Source: JBBDSJ01 sp040905025 (lineage in GTDB: Bacteria; Pseudomonadota; Gammaproteobacteria; Methylohalomonadales; Methylohalomonadaceae). From it: 16,342 bases of DNA. The notes beneath the pieces are model-generated. The model was not told the origin of the DNA and did no database searches. It saw nothing but the letters and a program-made list of their open reading frames with translations. The stretch lies in contig JBBDSJ010000134.1 in assembly GCA_040905025.1 (NCBI GenBank), positions 1 to 16,342 on the forward strand. The letters are read 5' to 3'. Of the stretch, positions 13,972 through 16,342 are shown in pieces. Position 1 is the first letter of the stretch. Each line of letters opens with the position of its first letter. The translations under genes and the position numbers were made by a program.

Positions 13972-14478
13972 ATGATCCGCACCAAACGCCAAATTGGTTT
14001 TACGCTGGTAGAACTCATCGTCGTGCTGGTGGTGCTGGGCGTTGGTGCGAGCAGCTTTGTGGTGCTGATTAACCAGGCCACCAAAGCCAGCGTTGATCCT
14101 TTAATCCGGGTGCAGGCGAATGCCGTTGCCCAGTCCTATCTTGAAGAAATCCTGTTACAGCCATTTTGTGATGATCCCGGTGGCGATTGCTCGGGTTGTG
14201 TCAGCAGCCCCTGTGCCGCATGCAGTACAGCCACAGGTTCACGCCCGCTTTATGATGATGTCTTTGATTATGCCGGCTTGAACCAACAACCTACTGATCG
14301 CAATAACAACGTATTGGGTTTAGGCAATTACAATGTCGTTGTCAGCATTCAGGACAATGGTGTGGGTCTGGGCGGTTTGTCGGGCAACAGCTGTCAGGTG
14401 GCCCGGGTCGATGTGGATGTGACCCATACGCCGACATCGACTTCGATGACATTGTCGGGTTACAAGGTGAATTTCTGA
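13972..14478 (+). CDS. mshD: Minor pilin MshD with a cysteine cluster
   Basis: A 168-residue prepilin. The leader MIRTKRQIG ends at Gly9, and the mature part begins FTLVELIVVLVVLGVGASSFVVLINQ, with Glu at position 5. MshD proteins resemble GspI/PilV. After the N-terminal helix, the segment 66-84 holds five cysteines (66, 73, 76, 81, 84) within 19 residues, and a sixth lies at 141. The sequence GSRPLYDDVFDYAGL (89-103) follows and is typical of MshD. ATG 13972 is preceded only by a weak purine stretch (ACGGAAAAA). The stop TGA overlaps the mshO start by 1 nt. The gene is separated from mshC by the repeat block, so its expression may be affected by that block. Confidence 0.87.
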   Translation: MIRTKRQIGFTLVELIVVLVVLGVGASSFVVLINQATKASVDPLIRVQANAVAQSYLEEILLQPFCDDPGGDCSGCVSSPCAACSTATGSRPLYDDVFDYAGLNQQPTDRNNNVLGLGNYNVVVSIQDNGVGLGGLSGNSCQVARVDVDVTHTPTSTSMTLSGYKVNF

Positions 14479-15323
14479 TGACACGGCCGGCCAATTATCA
14501 AAAACCATCCGGATTCACCCTGATTGAGTTGATTATTGTGATTCTGCTGATTGGTATTCTTGCCGGTGTACTGGCGACGATATTGCGCGGCCCGGTGCAG
14601 GCGTCATTCGATATTCAACGCCGTGCCAGTCTGGTCGATATTGCCGAGACAGCCCTGCAACGCATGACACGCGAAATCCGGCTGGCATTACCGAACAGCG
14701 TGCGTCTGCTGGGTGGTGATCAGGGTGTTGAGTTTCTGCGGACGGTTGATGGTGGCCGCTATCGGGCGGATCCACCGCCGGGCAATCGGCGCCTGCGCTT
14801 TATCGATACAGGCGCCGGTTTGAACGGGACATTCGAGGTATTGGGTGGTTTCCTTAATGCTGCGAACATAACCGCCAACGGTGCCGCCGGTTCCCAGAAT
14901 GATTGCCTTGCTGGCCTGACCGATTGTCTGGTCGTTTATAACACCGGCCAGGCTGGCGCCAATGCCTATAATGGTGACAACGTTGGTGCGATACAGGCGG
15001 TGAGTGCGACTGAACTGACTTTTGTACGCACAGGCAGCGGCTTTCCGCTGGAATCGCCACAACAGCGTTTTCAGATTGTCGATACACCAGTCAGCTTCAT
15101 TTGCGATGGTGCCGATATTTTTCGCTACGACAGCTACACGATTGGTGCTGTACCTACCACGGGCAATGAAAATCTGCTTATAGATAAAGTCACGGCTTGC
15201 AGTTTCAGCTATGAACCCGGCGCCGCTACCCGCGCCGGTCTGGTGACCATCAGCTTGACTGTCACAGACGGCTCGCAGTCAGTCACGATTATGCAGCAAT
15301 CCCATGTGGACAATCAGCCATGA
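14478..15323 (+). CDS. mshO: Minor pilin MshO (GspJ/PulJ-like)
   Basis: A 281-residue prepilin, the largest of the minor pilins here, as GspJ-type members usually are. The leader ends at Gly12 and the mature part begins FTLIELIIVILLIGILAGVLATIL with Glu at position 5. The helix continues through RRASLVDIAETALQRMTREIRLALPNS (49-75), a well-conserved MshO/PulJ block. The remainder is a beta-rich globular domain with cysteines in AGSQNDCLAGLTDC, FICDG and VTACSF. The start shares one base with the mshD stop and has AAGGTG at 14464-14469. Its stop overlaps mshP by 4 nt (ATGA). It probably acts with MshD, MshC and MshP in a tip complex. Confidence 0.9.
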   Translation: MTRPANYQKPSGFTLIELIIVILLIGILAGVLATILRGPVQASFDIQRRASLVDIAETALQRMTREIRLALPNSVRLLGGDQGVEFLRTVDGGRYRADPPPGNRRLRFIDTGAGLNGTFEVLGGFLNAANITANGAAGSQNDCLAGLTDCLVVYNTGQAGANAYNGDNVGAIQAVSATELTFVRTGSGFPLESPQQRFQIVDTPVSFICDGADIFRYDSYTIGAVPTTGNENLLIDKVTACSFSYEPGAATRAGLVTISLTVTDGSQSVTIMQQSHVDNQP

Positions 15324-15742
15324 GCCAGCCACGCAAGCAAGCCGGTTTTAGTGCCATTATAGCGGTGGTTCTGATCGTCGTGCTGGCGTTACTGGGCGCT
15401 TATGCGGCCACTACTGTCGGCGTTCAATCATTGAGCACAACCCTGTCGCAGGGCAGTATGCAGGGCTGGTTCGCTGCACGTTCAGGCATTGATTTGGCCG
15501 CCAGCACAGTCAGCGGTGCTGGTGATTGTAGCAGTGTGCCGGCTGCACCGATTGCATTGAGTGGCGGCGGGCTGGATAACTTTACCATTACCACGCTTGC
15601 CTGTAGTGAAGCGTCGGTGCAGGAAGGCCCGGACACCTATAATGTTTACCAGATCAGTTCTACGGCCAGCCGCGGCGGTAGTGCCGGTGATATTGGTTTT
15701 GTTTCCCGCACAATACAGGTGTCGGTGACCGACGCGCCTTAA
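15320..15742 (+). CDS. mshP: Minor pilin MshP (PilX/GspK-like N-terminus)
   Basis: A 140-residue pilin-like protein. The leader MSQPRKQAG ends at Gly9; the mature part begins FSAIIAVVLIVVLALLGAYAATT, so the usual Glu at position 5 is an isoleucine. Lack of Glu5 is known in the PilX/GspK class, which caps the fibre. The segment QGWFAARSGIDLAASTV (47-63) is typical of MshP and PilX-like proteins. Two cysteines (C69, and one in TLACSEASV) may form a disulfide. ATG 15320 overlaps the mshO stop. mshQ normally comes next and is not reached, because the window ends in a repeat array. Confidence 0.87.
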   Translation: MSQPRKQAGFSAIIAVVLIVVLALLGAYAATTVGVQSLSTTLSQGSMQGWFAARSGIDLAASTVSGAGDCSSVPAAPIALSGGGLDNFTITTLACSEASVQEGPDTYNVYQISSTASRGGSAGDIGFVSRTIQVSVTDAP

Positions 15743-15758
15743 ATAAAATCAGCGGGAA

Positions 15759-16330
15759 TTCGCCTGGCAAGCCAGGCTCCTACGGGTGCTGGGTTTTCTG
15801 TAGGAGTCCGCTGTAGGAGCCCGCTTCAGCGGGCGAATGCTTTTGTGCAACCGTTCGCCTAACAAGCCAGGCTCCTACGGGTGCTGGGTTTTGTTGCAGG
15901 AGCCCGCTGTAGGAGCCCGCTTTAGCGGGCGAATGCTGTTGTGCAACCGTTCGCCTGGCAAGCCAGGCTCCTACGGGAGCTGGGTTTTGCCGTGGGAGCT
16001 TGCTGTAGGAGCTCGCTTCAGCGGGCGAATCTGTTGGGCTACCGTTCGCCTGGCAAGCCAGGCTCCTACGGGCGTTGGGTTTTGCCGTGGGAGCATGCTG
16101 TAGGAGCCCGCTTCAGCGGGCGAATCTGTTGGGCTACCGTTCGCCTAACAAGCCAGGCTCCTACGGGTGTTGGGTTTTGCTGTAGGAGTCCGCTGTAGGA
16201 GCCCGCTTCAGCGGGCGAATGCTGTTGGGCTACCGTTCGCCTGGCAAGCCAGGCTCCTACGGGCGTTGGGTTTTGCTGCAGGAGCCCGCTGTAGGAGCCC
16301 GCTTCAGCGGGCGAATGCTTTCAGCTGAAA
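15759..16330. repeat. Six-unit REP-pair (BIME) array after mshP
   Basis: Units of 95-96 bp start at 15759, 15854, 15950, 16045, 16140 and 16236. Each has a reverse REP (TTCGCCTGGCAAGCCAGGC or a CCTAACAAGCC variant, then TCCTACGGG), a TTGGGTTTT-type linker, a partial REP head (for example GTAGGAGTCCGCT), a complete forward REP (GTAGGAG, stem GCCCGC-TTCA-GCGGGC, GAA) and a short linker ending in ACCG. The last unit diverges after its forward REP (GCTTTCAGCTG). Linkers differ slightly between units, so the copies are not fresh duplicates. The open frames seen through the array are repeat artefacts. Confidence 0.9.
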
Positions 16331-16342
16331 TCATTCTGGCGC

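Noticed and set aside
15837..16198. Two overlapping open frames with repeated Gly/Ser/Cys-rich peptides after mshP
   Set aside because: They are translations of the REP array, repeating with the 95-bp unit in shifting frames, with no ribosome binding site or family resemblance.
15759..16330. CRISPR array
   Set aside because: The whole ~95-bp unit is repeated including the linkers, each unit holds two palindromes, there are no unique spacers of constant length, and no cas genes are nearby.

Overview
The window carries most of a mannose-sensitive haemagglutinin (MSHA)-type type IV pilus locus, all on the + strand. Its gene order, moderate GC content and dense GTAG-headed REP palindromes point to a gammaproteobacterium; the sequence alone does not give a genus. 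Exactly 100 Ns at 13739-13838 inside a repeat show that this is a scaffolded draft assembly.

Layout. 1-478 is non-coding: an inverted REP pair (12-81), a good sigma-54 promoter candidate (236-251) and a leader with several hairpins. 479-9186 is a tight block of eight genes, mostly joined by ATGA overlaps or gaps of a few bases: mshI (PilM-like), a PilN-like gene, mshJ (PilO-like), mshK (PilP-like), mshL (secretin), mshM (ExeA-like AAA ATPase), mshN (TPR protein with an AMIN-like domain) and mshE (assembly ATPase with a c-di-GMP-binding MshEN domain). A 400-bp REP-rich spacer (9187-9586) separates mshE from mshG (platform protein) and an mshF-like gene. A second spacer (11440-11690) carries three copies of a hairpin that is also a potential G-quadruplex, plus one diverged inverted copy. 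Next come a membrane protein with an internal duplication, a 220-bp regulatory region with a CRP-like site, the single major pilin gene mshA, and a strong intrinsic terminator. The minor pilin genes follow: mshC, then a tandem REP block broken by the assembly gap, then mshD, mshO and mshP overlapping one another. The window ends in an array of six ~95-bp REP-pair units (15759-16330). mshQ, expected next, is not reached.

How the genes work together. MshE (extension ATPase) and MshG form the inner-membrane motor. MshI, the PilN-like protein, MshJ and MshK form the alignment complex that links the motor to the MshL secretin. MshM and MshN resemble the ExeA/ExeB pair and may help place the secretin in the cell wall. 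MshA is the fibre subunit; MshC, MshD, MshO and MshP are minor pilins, probably forming the tip or priming complex. MshE carries both c-di-GMP motifs with a few substitutions, so pilus extension is probably c-di-GMP controlled. No retraction ATPase is present in the window.

Most notable: an AMIN-like domain on MshN rather than on the secretin, an unrecognised tandemly duplicated membrane protein where mshB would be expected, an EF-hand-like loop in the MshF-like protein, a very short major pilin, and heavy REP and G-quadruplex-hairpin colonisation of four of the intergenic regions within and around the operon.
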